A stretch of DNA of 64,000 nucleotides from an uncultured Bacteroidota bacterium (lineage in GTDB: Bacteria; Bacteroidota; Bacteroidia; Flavobacteriales; Flavobacteriaceae). Positions 42,835-52,340 of this stretch are shown here, one piece after another. Where the stretch lies: positions 35,522 to 99,521 of the forward strand of contig CABXBH010000003.1 of the NCBI GenBank assembly GCA_902510415.1, written 5' to 3'. The notes below the pieces were generated by a model, which ran no database searches, was not told the origin of the DNA, and worked only from the letters and a program-made list of their open reading frames with translations. Each line of letters opens with the position of its first letter. Positions within the stretch are counted from its first letter, which is position 1. The position numbers and the translations under genes are program-made.

Positions 42835-45800
42835 TTATTTTTTAATTAATCTTTTTGCCTTTTTAATTATCCTAGTTTCTGATGTTGTGAATATTTCATC
42901 TAACTGTTCTAAATTATTTAATGAATCTATAATCAATTTTAAACCTTCATTAGATTTATTGTAAAGTAGATTCATCCCCTTCTCTAACTGACTCAAATTA
43001 TAAATTTTCGGTAATGGATAATAATACTTACAAGCTTTATCAATCATTTCAATTGCTTCTCCATATTTCTTTTGTAGAGATAAACATCGTGCGTAATTTA
43101 ATAAACAATTTCCATACTCTACAACTACCGTTCTTGCTTCACCATCAGTATAAAATAATTCTTGGATATTTTCTGAAAGGGGAATTAGTTCGCCATCAAC
43201 AAAAGACCAATTAGGTGGATCAAATGTATATTGTGTTTCAAACTTTTTATGGTGAGCATCCAATGCTTTTTTGGTGAAATCCAATGCTTTTTTAGAGCTT
43301 TTTTTCTTAAGATAAAGTTGAGCCATTTTTTGGAATTGATGAGCCAAATGGGAATGGCTAACTAATGGGTTAGTCATACCTAATTCGTCAGAAATTTTAG
43401 CTTTATCCAAAAGATAATTTAAATATTGTGTACCCAGATTTATACAATCGTCATGAAAATCAGGACATTTTGATTCATTTTCTGATTGCCATTCTAAATC
43501 ATCTGCAATATTAACGCAAGCTTTGCTATACTCGTTTGAATCTTCATTAAAGGCTGATTTTAATCTTTCTAAATAATCCAATTGTAATTTTTTATAGCTA
43601 TTAAAATCTTTTTTTGATAAATAATGAATCTTTTTGGCGTCTAAAAACCACATCGAAGCCTTTGTAACAGAGTTTGTATCTAAAATCTTTTTCAAGAAAT
43701 TATCAGCCTCCTTGAAATTTTGATCTGCAGTTTCAGGATTATTAGAAATATATATTTCACCTGGTCTTACGGGTTTTGAACCTTCGGTTATACTTAGCAT
43801 AAACCTTATAAAAGTAAGTACCCAAGCTTCTGTGATTTTACCTTGAATTTTCAGCTTTTCATTATGATGAATAAAAACCTCATTTGATTTTTTTCCGTCC
43901 TTGAACTTTAAATGGCAAAAATTGAGATAACTATTAATAGAATCATACAAAAACTTAGTATTTTGATCTTTTTCAGAATCAAGTAGTTTCTCATATTGAT
44001 CTACAATTTTTTCAATTTTTTCTTGATCAGTCCCAATTTCATTTGAGATTTTTTCAATATCCCATAATGTAAATTCTTTAAATGCCAATTCATAGAATTT
44101 AGTAGGTTTTAATTGTTTTAATGCCATGTCAAACATTACTCTCTGACCTTCTTCAATTTCCTTTTGTCTTTCTTCATATCCACCAGAAAGAATTAATGCA
44201 ACCTCATCATCAAGAGAAAGGTTTATATCACCAAGTTCTTTAATAAAATATATTAGAGATAAGCCATTTAACTTGCTTGGAAGTTTATTTAGAGAAGGGA
44301 TAAAACTCTGAAAATTCTGAACATTAAATCCAGCATCTGTAAATGTAACAATGGATTTTTCAGAAGTGTTCATAATTTCACCATTTAGAATAATTAAAAG
44401 CCTAAGGTCATTAGATAATTCGTCCGTTTCGATTCCAATGGGTAGTGGTAATTTAGCTTTGCGTTCTTCTTCTTCGTTTAATTCATCCAATATTTTTTGC
44501 TTATCAGTAAATGAAAAATTAACATCATCTGCAATTATTCTTAAGTTTTTTAGTAAAGTAGCAAGCTCAGTGAAATCTTGTTTTTCAAGTAAATTTGTAA
44601 AGGCATCAAGTTTCCCCAATTTATTTGAATATAAATATCTGCAAATAATATCCAATATTAAATTATTACTCTGCTTCACATAATATTCAGAAAAAGTAAG
44701 TGGAATCATTCGTCGAAGTACCTTTAATAAATCCTCAGTATTATACTTTTCAGGATTTTCAATTATATGAGACTGTAATTCTAAATATCTTTTATTGTAT
44801 TCAATTACAATTTGTCTTTCTCCCTCTTCTTGGATTTTAGATTCTTTAAAATATGACTTTAAAGCGCCTATGATTCTCTTATCGCTAAACTTGTATATAT
44901 TATCTTGATTTGAAACATCAATCAAAAGACCTTGATGAACAGCCTTTTCTAGAAAATCTAAAACATCTAAAAGCTCGTAGCCCCAAACTTGTGCTAGTAT
45001 ATCTGCGTCAAATTTATTTCCGATAATCGAAGCGCTTTCAAGTATCCTTCTCCATTTTGATTCAAATGAATCAAAGATTTTATGATAATAACTATCTACA
45101 TCTTCGAAATTTGGGAGAGATTCTATATCAACTGTTTGAGTTAAAACATATCCGTCTGGAGTATATTTTAAATATTGGTCTGAAATCCACGATTCTAAAA
45201 CCTTGAATACATATAGAGGAGTTAATTTGTCTTTTGATTCTAATTGTAATTGTTCGTTATAAGCATTAAATAGATTATTTATCTGATTCATTGAACTACT
45301 TGCAATTTTATATCCGTTATCATCAGCACTTAGATTTTTTACAAAATCAACAAGGTTAAATGAATTACTATCCAAAAGGTTACTTAAATCAAAAAGGTTT
45401 TTTGTTGTATCATCTAAATTGTTTAGCTCTTTTTTTAACTCCTGATAATTTAATCCTCTATAGGAGCCTTTAATCTCTGCACGAACTGTTATTATAATGC
45501 AGAGATTTTTTCTAAGAAAGAAATTTCTGTTTACAGTTTTTATAAAATGTTTAAGTAGTGTTAGTGTCTCAGGATCAATCCAATGAACATCTTCCATTAC
45601 AAATAAAACTTTTTTATTAATGTTTGTAAGCTTATCTATTATTTCAAGTGAAATTTCATTCATGGTTTTTTTAGCACTGCTAGAAAAATTGGTAATTTCT
45701 AAAGGAATTCCTGTTGTATCACTAGCTATGTTTATAATACCCTTAGTGATTTTATCCGTAGATTCAGATCTACTGTTCCAAGTTTCACCAATCAATCTAC

Positions 45801-47631
45801 TGAAGGCTTGCAGAAAAGGTTCAAATGAAACTGCAGTATCATCCTGTATCTCATCACAATCTCCATAGAAAACAGTCCAATTATTTTGCTCAAAATATTG
45901 TTCAGCTTCTTCCAAACTTCTTGTTTTCCCAATACCCATAGGAGCTTCGATTAACATTATGTTTAAGTTATCGGACATTTTAGCATCAACTTCTTTATAA
46001 ATTGACTCTGCTGGATTCATAACACTTTTAACATAACTGACTTTATTAAGAATTGAGCTTTCAGTAGCTTCTTTAGACTTCTTTTCAAACAATCTATCAA
46101 AGTAATTATCCAATATATGATTCAGAATAGATATTGGTGCGATAATAATAAAGCTCAAAAATAGATTTGAAACTGAAAATTCAAATAGTATTATTCTGTT
46201 GAAAATTATTAATGAAATAAGACCTAATATTAAACCTGTAATTGCTTGTCTTCTCTTATAGCTGTTTTTTGTTTTAATTCCGTATTGGAAATAGGATTTC
46301 CCTAATAAATTTCCAATTAAAAGTGTAATAAATATTAATAAAAGATGAATTACAAATGGATATGTTTCTTCCTGAATAAAAGAGAAAATAAAGATTGGAA
46401 AATAAGTTGCATATAAGCACGAATTGATAAAAAAGGTATACCCTAAAGTTGTATGGAAGCCATCTATATCTAATCTGTTAACAATAAATAAATTAATTAT
46501 AATTGGCAAAAAACTCATCAATATTGTAATCAACAATATCCATACATTTACATTAATTTCCCCAACATCTACATCACCACTTGGGATTATAAATGAGCAT
46601 ACATATATCATTACAAATGATAAAATTATTGGTAAGAGAAAATATAATGCTACGAATTTAACTTTGTTTAAAACAGATAATATTAATTCCTTGTTTGAAT
46701 CTCTTGTAGCGTGATAAATATTTTTTCTATTAATAAAAATTAAAGAAATGCCGTAAGCTAATGAGACGAAAATTATTGCTAAAAGAAAAACAACTAATAA
46801 TTCTAATAATAAAGGTAGGTCTCTCTTGTCCAATGTATATCCTTTTGCAAATATAGATTCGAGGAATCCTTTAGATTTTTCATATGTTTTAAAATCTGCA
46901 TTTACAAACCAAACCTTGGTATCGATAACGTCAAGATTATTAACAGTGAAAATACCAAGTCTATCTAATTTTAAGTCATCAATTATTTTATTTATATTCT
47001 CTTCCGTTGCTAATCCGTTTAATAAATTATTAGAATTTTCCGCCCCAAGGATTTGGATTAATTCATTAGATTGTAGTATTCGGTGATTAGAATTTGAGAC
47101 TAAAGTTTGATTTATGATTTCAAATGTTTCATCGTCTAGACATTTTTGTTCTGGTATTAGATCACAAGTTTTTCTAACGAGAATTGAAGTAATACTTGCA
47201 TCCGAAAGGGGAACATTACCAAGCACTTTATATTTTGTGCTCAACACTTGTGATATAGCACTGTCATATGCATACTCTATAGCATCATCAATGAATCCAT
47301 AGTAGTGTGGTATTCCTGAATAAAATTCAAAAAATTCTATTTTACTAATTACATTATTTTCAATTGTATTTTTTGTTAATGAGATACTCTTTTCAATCTC
47401 TCTAGCATAATTATTATCATTTTTGATAAAACGAATAGAGTCTACATATTTTAATGCTTTTTCTAAAAAATACTCGTTATTATAATTATCTCTAGAGATA
47501 TACTTATAAGTATCTATATGCTTCTTATAATTTTCAATTTTTAGTGAATCTTGAATTGACAAAGGATTTTTTTCACTAGAAAATAGCGAGAAAGAAAAAA
47601 AGAATATTAATAGACCAAAATAATTTTTCAA
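42835..47631 (-). CDS. membrane-anchored STAND-type ATPase with periplasmic and helical-repeat domains
   Basis: 1598-residue protein with four parts. Residues 1-18 are a leader and ~20-270 a periplasmic domain that may resemble CsgG/FlgO-type folds (weak). About six or seven membrane spans lie between 274 and 505. A signalling-type AAA_16 ATPase follows with Walker A APMGIGKT (563-570) and Walker B VLFVMEDVHW (675-684). The remaining ~750 residues are helical repeats, partly TPR-like (AEAWVLTFIRF, KKALDFTKKALDAHHKK). This is a sensor-membrane-switch-scaffold architecture. Family knowledge says STAND ATPases are oligomerising switches in signalling or defence. It is divergent from the MoxR operon. 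Confidence 0.85.
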   Translation of the reverse strand: MKNYFGLLIFFFSFSLFSSEKNPLSIQDSLKIENYKKHIDTYKYISRDNYNNEYFLEKALKYVDSIRFIKNDNNYAREIEKSISLTKNTIENNVISKIEFFEFYSGIPHYYGFIDDAIEYAYDSAISQVLSTKYKVLGNVPLSDASITSILVRKTCDLIPEQKCLDDETFEIINQTLVSNSNHRILQSNELIQILGAENSNNLLNGLATEENINKIIDDLKLDRLGIFTVNNLDVIDTKVWFVNADFKTYEKSKGFLESIFAKGYTLDKRDLPLLLELLVVFLLAIIFVSLAYGISLIFINRKNIYHATRDSNKELILSVLNKVKFVALYFLLPIILSFVMIYVCSFIIPSGDVDVGEINVNVWILLITILMSFLPIIINLFIVNRLDIDGFHTTLGYTFFINSCLYATYFPIFIFSFIQEETYPFVIHLLLIFITLLIGNLLGKSYFQYGIKTKNSYKRRQAITGLILGLISLIIFNRIILFEFSVSNLFLSFIIIAPISILNHILDNYFDRLFEKKSKEATESSILNKVSYVKSVMNPAESIYKEVDAKMSDNLNIMLIEAPMGIGKTRSLEEAEQYFEQNNWTVFYGDCDEIQDDTAVSFEPFLQAFSRLIGETWNSRSESTDKITKGIINIASDTTGIPLEITNFSSSAKKTMNEISLEIIDKLTNINKKVLFVMEDVHWIDPETLTLLKHFIKTVNRNFFLRKNLCIIITVRAEIKGSYRGLNYQELKKELNNLDDTTKNLFDLSNLLDSNSFNLVDFVKNLSADDNGYKIASSSMNQINNLFNAYNEQLQLESKDKLTPLYVFKVLESWISDQYLKYTPDGYVLTQTVDIESLPNFEDVDSYYHKIFDSFESKWRRILESASIIGNKFDADILAQVWGYELLDVLDFLEKAVHQGLLIDVSNQDNIYKFSDKRIIGALKSYFKESKIQEEGERQIVIEYNKRYLELQSHIIENPEKYNTEDLLKVLRRMIPLTFSEYYVKQSNNLILDIICRYLYSNKLGKLDAFTNLLEKQDFTELATLLKNLRIIADDVNFSFTDKQKILDELNEEEERKAKLPLPIGIETDELSNDLRLLIILNGEIMNTSEKSIVTFTDAGFNVQNFQSFIPSLNKLPSKLNGLSLIYFIKELGDINLSLDDEVALILSGGYEERQKEIEEGQRVMFDMALKQLKPTKFYELAFKEFTLWDIEKISNEIGTDQEKIEKIVDQYEKLLDSEKDQNTKFLYDSINSYLNFCHLKFKDGKKSNEVFIHHNEKLKIQGKITEAWVLTFIRFMLSITEGSKPVRPGEIYISNNPETADQNFKEADNFLKKILDTNSVTKASMWFLDAKKIHYLSKKDFNSYKKLQLDYLERLKSAFNEDSNEYSKACVNIADDLEWQSENESKCPDFHDDCINLGTQYLNYLLDKAKISDELGMTNPLVSHSHLAHQFQKMAQLYLKKKSSKKALDFTKKALDAHHKKFETQYTFDPPNWSFVDGELIPLSENIQELFYTDGEARTVVVEYGNCLLNYARCLSLQKKYGEAIEMIDKACKYYYPLPKIYNLSQLEKGMNLLYNKSNEGLKLIIDSLNNLEQLDEIFTTSETRIIKKAKRLIKK

Positions 47632-47727
47632 AGTCTTGGGGTTAATTTACTAAGTTTAAAATAATTATTATAAACTAAAAATAAGACTTTTATAAAGAAT
47701 AATATTTTGTAATTTCAAAAAATAAGC

Positions 47728-47994
47728 ATGAGGAATTTAAAAGACGAGAGTAAATTATTTGCTAAATGGGCATCTAAATTAGGTGATAAATACATGGATA
47801 AAGCTATAAACAGATTAATGAATGAAAATAAAGAGCTAGTTTACAATCAAAATGATTTAGCCACTAAACTAGATAAGTACTTTGATTTAGAATTTCAATT
47901 AAGAGAAAAATTATCTCCTGAAAAGGGTAAAAAAAATCTTTCAATTATCAAGAGTTTTAAGAAAGCTCAGAATGAAATATTTAAAAAAAATTAA
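47728..47994 (+). CDS. small basic helical protein, first gene of MoxR operon
   Basis: 88 residues, rich in Lys, Glu and Asn, and predicted almost all-helical (MDKAINRLMNENKELVYNQ; FDLEFQLREKLSPEKG). No family recognised. It opens the operon divergent from the STAND gene, with three bases to the next gene, so it probably belongs to the same system. Confidence 0.65.
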   Translation: MRNLKDESKLFAKWASKLGDKYMDKAINRLMNENKELVYNQNDLATKLDKYFDLEFQLREKLSPEKGKKNLSIIKSFKKAQNEIFKKN

Positions 47995-47996
47995 AA

Positions 47997-48467
47997 ATGG
48001 AAAATAAAATCAATTTAAAAATTGAAGGAGACCATGAGTTTGGTTTATTTTCAATATTTGTTGTAGAGCTTAAAAAAGATAATACGAGTCTTCCTATTTT
48101 TTTGACAGCAGAGCAAACAAATCTTGGCCTTGAGGACCCTGATGAAGCATTAGAACCTATAATGGAATTGTTGAATATTTTACTTGAAAGTGGATTTTCT
48201 GTACATCAAACAATAGAAATAGTAAATGGAGATGAAAGTGAACAACAGCATGAATTTATAAGCAACTTTGACAATAGAGTTGATGAAACATGGAGTTCTG
48301 AAATTCAAAAAATACATATAAGATTCTCTAATTTAGAAGATCCCCAAAACAGTAATATTGAGCTAGAATCAATTGGGGGGCACAACTTTATAATTTATAC
48401 TGAAAATAATGAAATTTCCCCTGTTGAAATTATGAATAAGTTAAAAGTTATCTTTAATCAAAACTGA
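47997..48467 (+). CDS. hypothetical protein in MoxR operon
   Basis: 156 residues, acidic and cytoplasmic. It has two similar halves of strand-then-acidic-helix character (SIFVVELKKDNTSLPIFLTAEQ; IQKIHIRFSNLEDPQNSNIELES). No family recognised. A gap of 105 bases separates it from the MoxR gene. A role as adaptor in the MoxR module is inferred only from position. Confidence 0.65.
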   Translation: MENKINLKIEGDHEFGLFSIFVVELKKDNTSLPIFLTAEQTNLGLEDPDEALEPIMELLNILLESGFSVHQTIEIVNGDESEQQHEFISNFDNRVDETWSSEIQKIHIRFSNLEDPQNSNIELESIGGHNFIIYTENNEISPVEIMNKLKVIFNQN

Positions 48468-48572
48468 AATTAAAAAAATATTTATTAAATCGATAGGAAT
48501 ATTGAGGGAAATACTTGATGCTTTACTTCAATTTTCTTATTTTTTGATTATATAAGAATTAAGCAAAAAACA

Positions 48573-49703
48573 ATGTCAATAGAATTTATAGAATTTGGTA
48601 AAAAAGGAAACAGTAGAGAGATTAAGGTAATTTTATCTCATATTTTTGAAAGAAATAATGACTTAAATAAAGAAGATAAAAGAGGTACTGCTGTTTGTAT
48701 TTGGGGGACACACGGATTAGGTAAAACCCAAATCGTTAGAGATTATGCATTAGAAAAAAAATGGAAGTTCTCATATATAGCTCCTGCACAGTTTGAAGAA
48801 ATGGGTGATTTACATGGAATGCCAACTGTTGTAGATCCTGATAAAAGAATTACAGGTGATGAATATACTGTGTATAGTCCTCCAGACTGGGTTCCTAGAG
48901 AAGAAGGGCCTGGTATATTATTATTAGATGATATCAACAGAGCCGATGATAGAATTCTTAGAGGTTGCATGCAATTATTACAAAATTTTGAACTTACATC
49001 ATGGAAATTGCCTCCAAAATGGCAGATTGTTGCTACTGCAAATCCTGAGGGTGGAGATTATTCAGTGACTCCAATGGATGGTGCAATGCTCACAAGGATG
49101 TTACATGCCACGCTAAAGTTTGATGCTAAGATATGGGCTGAATGGGCTTATGCAGCTAACGTTGACGAAAGAGGAATTGCTTTTGTTTTGACTTATCCTG
49201 AACTTGTAAATTCTGACAGAACCACCCCTAGAAGTTTAACTCAGTTTTTTGAACAAATCGCATCTATTGAAAATCTTAAGGATAATTTACAACTTGTTCA
49301 AGCTCTTGCTTTAAGTTCACTTGATGAAGTTACTGTTTCTTCTTTCATAGCTTTTGTGAATGACGAATTAACGCAGCTAATTGATCCTGAAGAAATTTTA
49401 GATGCTGAAGATTTTAAATCTCTCGAAAAGAGAATAAAAGATATTTCAGTGGATGATTCTGGGGCAAAAAGAGTTGATCGTCTTGCAACTATGTGTTCAA
49501 GATTATACTTAAAATTAGCCTCCGATGATTATAAACAAGGAAAAAATCATAGCAAAAATTTAATTAAATTTTTAATGTTTGAAACTATCCCAAATGATTT
49601 ACTTATGAGCCTATATATGGACTTGCAAAAACATGGTAGTGACGAAATAAAAGAAATGACAAGAGACAAAAAATTAGCAAGTAAATTATTATCAACTCTG
49701 TAA
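48573..49703 (+). CDS. MoxR-type AAA+ ATPase
   Basis: AAA+ ATPase of 376 residues. Walker A GTHGLGKT (45-52), Walker B GILLLDDIN (114-122), sensor 1 Asn in VATANPEGGDYS, and the arginine-finger region LTRMLHATLKFD. MoxR proteins act with VWA-domain proteins as chaperones for assembly or activation; the metallopeptidase/VWA protein at the end of this operon is the expected partner. The LRR protein in between is a likely third component. Confidence 0.93.
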   Translation: MSIEFIEFGKKGNSREIKVILSHIFERNNDLNKEDKRGTAVCIWGTHGLGKTQIVRDYALEKKWKFSYIAPAQFEEMGDLHGMPTVVDPDKRITGDEYTVYSPPDWVPREEGPGILLLDDINRADDRILRGCMQLLQNFELTSWKLPPKWQIVATANPEGGDYSVTPMDGAMLTRMLHATLKFDAKIWAEWAYAANVDERGIAFVLTYPELVNSDRTTPRSLTQFFEQIASIENLKDNLQLVQALALSSLDEVTVSSFIAFVNDELTQLIDPEEILDAEDFKSLEKRIKDISVDDSGAKRVDRLATMCSRLYLKLASDDYKQGKNHSKNLIKFLMFETIPNDLLMSLYMDLQKHGSDEIKEMTRDKKLASKLLSTL

Positions 49704-49713
49704 ATAAAATGTT

Positions 49714-52335
49714 ATGCTTAGCAAAGAGGATAAACAAAATGTATCTAAAATAAAGAAACTCATCAGAACCAGAGATTTTGAAAAAATTGAAATGGGGATT
49801 GAATTAGTTAGATCAGTGAATAATCCCAAGATATTTGATGAGTTGTTAGGTAATGTTGAATATAAATTTGACCAGTGGTCAGGATCTTTCTCACACGACT
49901 GGAAAGGAGCGGGTCCGGATGAACATTATTTTCAAACTGCAATACTTGGTTTATTAAATTTTTCACCAAAGGGCTCAAAAGGATCTGTAATTAGAGATTC
50001 CGTTAAAATCCTTAAAATAAGGGGTGAAATTACAAGCGGTTATTCTCACTTAAGGTCAAAGGTATTCCTCAAATATTTATCAAATTTCTCCAATCTTAAA
50101 ATCTTGAGAGTTGATAATTATAAAGAAATAATTGGATTTGAAGAAATTTATGATTTACCGCTTGAAGGTCTTGAACTAGATCGAGGTTATTCTCTACCAA
50201 ATCATGAAGAGAAATGGGGTTTTAAAAAACTTAAAAGAATATTTTTTACTATGCCAGAATCCAATCCATACAGATATGCTGACGATCTTGATGAAAAAAC
50301 TGAAGCTAAAAAAATACTAGGATTAGACTTTTTATCTAATTTAATTAGCCTGGAAACAGTTAAAGTAACAAGGCACGGCGATACTAATTTTTCAATTAAG
50401 GGATTGAGTTTTTTGAAGAATTTAAAATTTCTCTATACCTATAATTTAGGCATTGATAATGTCAATGATTTAAACACTCTGGAAAATTTAAATTATGTGA
50501 AATTAAATGAAAAATATCTTACTGATATATCAGGACTAAATTCATCTGCTAATTTAGAGTTTGTTGATTTAAGTAGCTCAGATAATTTATCCGATATTAG
50601 CCCATTAAGTAAATTGAAAAATATCAAATTAATTGATGTTTCAAGTACGGGAATCATATCCTTAAAGGGATTAGAAAACTCCGCTAACCTTCACGGAGTA
50701 AATATTTCAAGAAGTCCTATAAAAAATCTAGATGGTCTACTTAATGCAAAAAATCTTTATTGTGTTAATGCTAGTACTTGTAAAGAATTAGAGAACATTG
50801 AGGGAATAAAGAATTCCATAAAATTAAAAGAAATACTCTTGGATAATTGCTCTTCACTTTTGAGTCTGAGCGGTATAGAAAACTGTGGAGATTTAAGATT
50901 AATAAACCTTTCCAAAAGTGGAATTTCAAATTTAGATTCTTTAATTAATTGTAAAAATATATTTAAGAATAGTAAAACAAAATGGGATGAAGAAACAACG
51001 GAGTGGAGTGGCAATACTGGCTCTCAAGAAAATCCTTTTTGGGGTATAACAGAGGAAGTTAGTAAAGTTGGATATGGTAATCTTTATCAAGCAAAATATA
51101 TTGGCGAAAAATGTAGGGAATATTACAGTGACAGGGGTTGGAGTGCGCCAACCTTAAATGAGTTTGTGATTACAGAGTGTCCAAATCTTGAGTCGGTTGA
51201 AGGGTTAAAAAATTCAGGAATTCAATTACTTGTAATTAATAATTGTCCAAATATTAAAAAGATTGACTATCTGTCTGAATTTTCACTTTTACAATGCTGT
51301 GATTTCACAGATTGTGCAAATCTTGAAAGTGTTGAAAGCTTGTCCAATCTAAATCTGATGGATCGATTAATTTTAAAGAAGTGCTATAAAGTAAAACCAA
51401 AGCCAAGATTCTTATTAATGGATTCTTTTGAAAAAATTAACGAGTATTTATCAAAATTTAAAAAAAATGTTTCAGAAGTTAAGTTAGATTCTTCAGAAAA
51501 AGTAACATCAAAGAAACTAGAAAAATTACTGCTTTCTAATGATTACAGTAATATAGAATTAGGCTTAGAATTGGCAAATTCTATATCAAACAAAGACATC
51601 TTTGATTTCTTGCTTGAGGATGTAAAATTTTTAAACAATAAAATCATACCTAATGGCAAATTTTTGGGTAATAAAAAAACGAAAGAGTTTAGAGATTTTG
51701 CTCTTGAAGGATTAATTTCTATTGCGCCGGATTCATGTAGTATTGCGAAGAAAATCAAACAGAGTTTCAAGGTAAAGGTTTTAAATGGATCTAATTTAAA
51801 TTCACTTTTATCAGTTTCTGGATTTAGTAATTTAGAGGAGCTTACAATTCATGATACAAACATATCCACTGTTTCAGACTTATCTAGATTAAAAAAATTA
51901 AAAAAATTATTATTTATTGATAATCCTGAATTAAAAAATCTTTCAGGTATTAAAGGTTTAGATAATTTAGAATATTTAGGTATTAAAAATTGCAAAGGAT
52001 TATCAGATTTAAGTCATATTGCCGGATTTGAAAAATTATTAGGCATTCAAGTCAATTTTTCTGGTATTACTTCAACGAAAGGATTAGAAAATCTTACGCT
52101 ACTAAAAAATATAAATTTAAATAATAATACTCAGCTAAAAGAAATTGATGAACTAGGTAAAATTAATTCATTAGAAATAGTAACAATTAGTGAATGTCAA
52201 AATATTAAAAGCTTAGATGCACTTACAAAACTCCCAAATCTAACTTTTTTAAGAGTTGACAAGCATAGTTTAAAAAATATAGAAGGCATTCAATCATTAA
52301 TTAAACCTCTTATTCAAGGTTTAAGAAAAGAGTAA
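49714..52335 (+). CDS. duplicated leucine-rich repeat protein
   Basis: 873-residue cytoplasmic protein without a leader. It consists of two similar units: a helical module (KKLIRTRDFEKIEMGIELVRSVNNPKIFDELL and, near residue 597, LEKLLLSNDYSNIELGLELANSISNKDIFDFLL), then an ILKIRG/KVKVLNG strand and internin-like LRRs of about 22 residues (LKNIKLIDVSSTGI, LENSANLHGVNISRSPI). The first unit is about 590 residues and the second about 275. LRRs usually bind a protein ligand, so this may be the target-recognition part of the module (inference). Confidence 0.88.
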   Translation: MLSKEDKQNVSKIKKLIRTRDFEKIEMGIELVRSVNNPKIFDELLGNVEYKFDQWSGSFSHDWKGAGPDEHYFQTAILGLLNFSPKGSKGSVIRDSVKILKIRGEITSGYSHLRSKVFLKYLSNFSNLKILRVDNYKEIIGFEEIYDLPLEGLELDRGYSLPNHEEKWGFKKLKRIFFTMPESNPYRYADDLDEKTEAKKILGLDFLSNLISLETVKVTRHGDTNFSIKGLSFLKNLKFLYTYNLGIDNVNDLNTLENLNYVKLNEKYLTDISGLNSSANLEFVDLSSSDNLSDISPLSKLKNIKLIDVSSTGIISLKGLENSANLHGVNISRSPIKNLDGLLNAKNLYCVNASTCKELENIEGIKNSIKLKEILLDNCSSLLSLSGIENCGDLRLINLSKSGISNLDSLINCKNIFKNSKTKWDEETTEWSGNTGSQENPFWGITEEVSKVGYGNLYQAKYIGEKCREYYSDRGWSAPTLNEFVITECPNLESVEGLKNSGIQLLVINNCPNIKKIDYLSEFSLLQCCDFTDCANLESVESLSNLNLMDRLILKKCYKVKPKPRFLLMDSFEKINEYLSKFKKNVSEVKLDSSEKVTSKKLEKLLLSNDYSNIELGLELANSISNKDIFDFLLEDVKFLNNKIIPNGKFLGNKKTKEFRDFALEGLISIAPDSCSIAKKIKQSFKVKVLNGSNLNSLLSVSGFSNLEELTIHDTNISTVSDLSRLKKLKKLLFIDNPELKNLSGIKGLDNLEYLGIKNCKGLSDLSHIAGFEKLLGIQVNFSGITSTKGLENLTLLKNINLNNNTQLKEIDELGKINSLEIVTISECQNIKSLDALTKLPNLTFLRVDKHSLKNIEGIQSLIKPLIQGLRKE

Positions 52336-52340
52336 ATTAC

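Noticed and set aside
42752-42964. 70-residue plus-strand frame overlapping two gene ends
   Set aside because: It crosses the end of the PD-(D/E)XK gene and the 3' end of the STAND gene in other frames; composition is that of AT-rich shadow sequence.
46424-46714. 96-residue plus-strand frame and other plus-strand frames inside 42.8-47.6 kb
   Set aside because: They lie inside the continuous 1598-residue STAND frame on the other strand and have no independent support.
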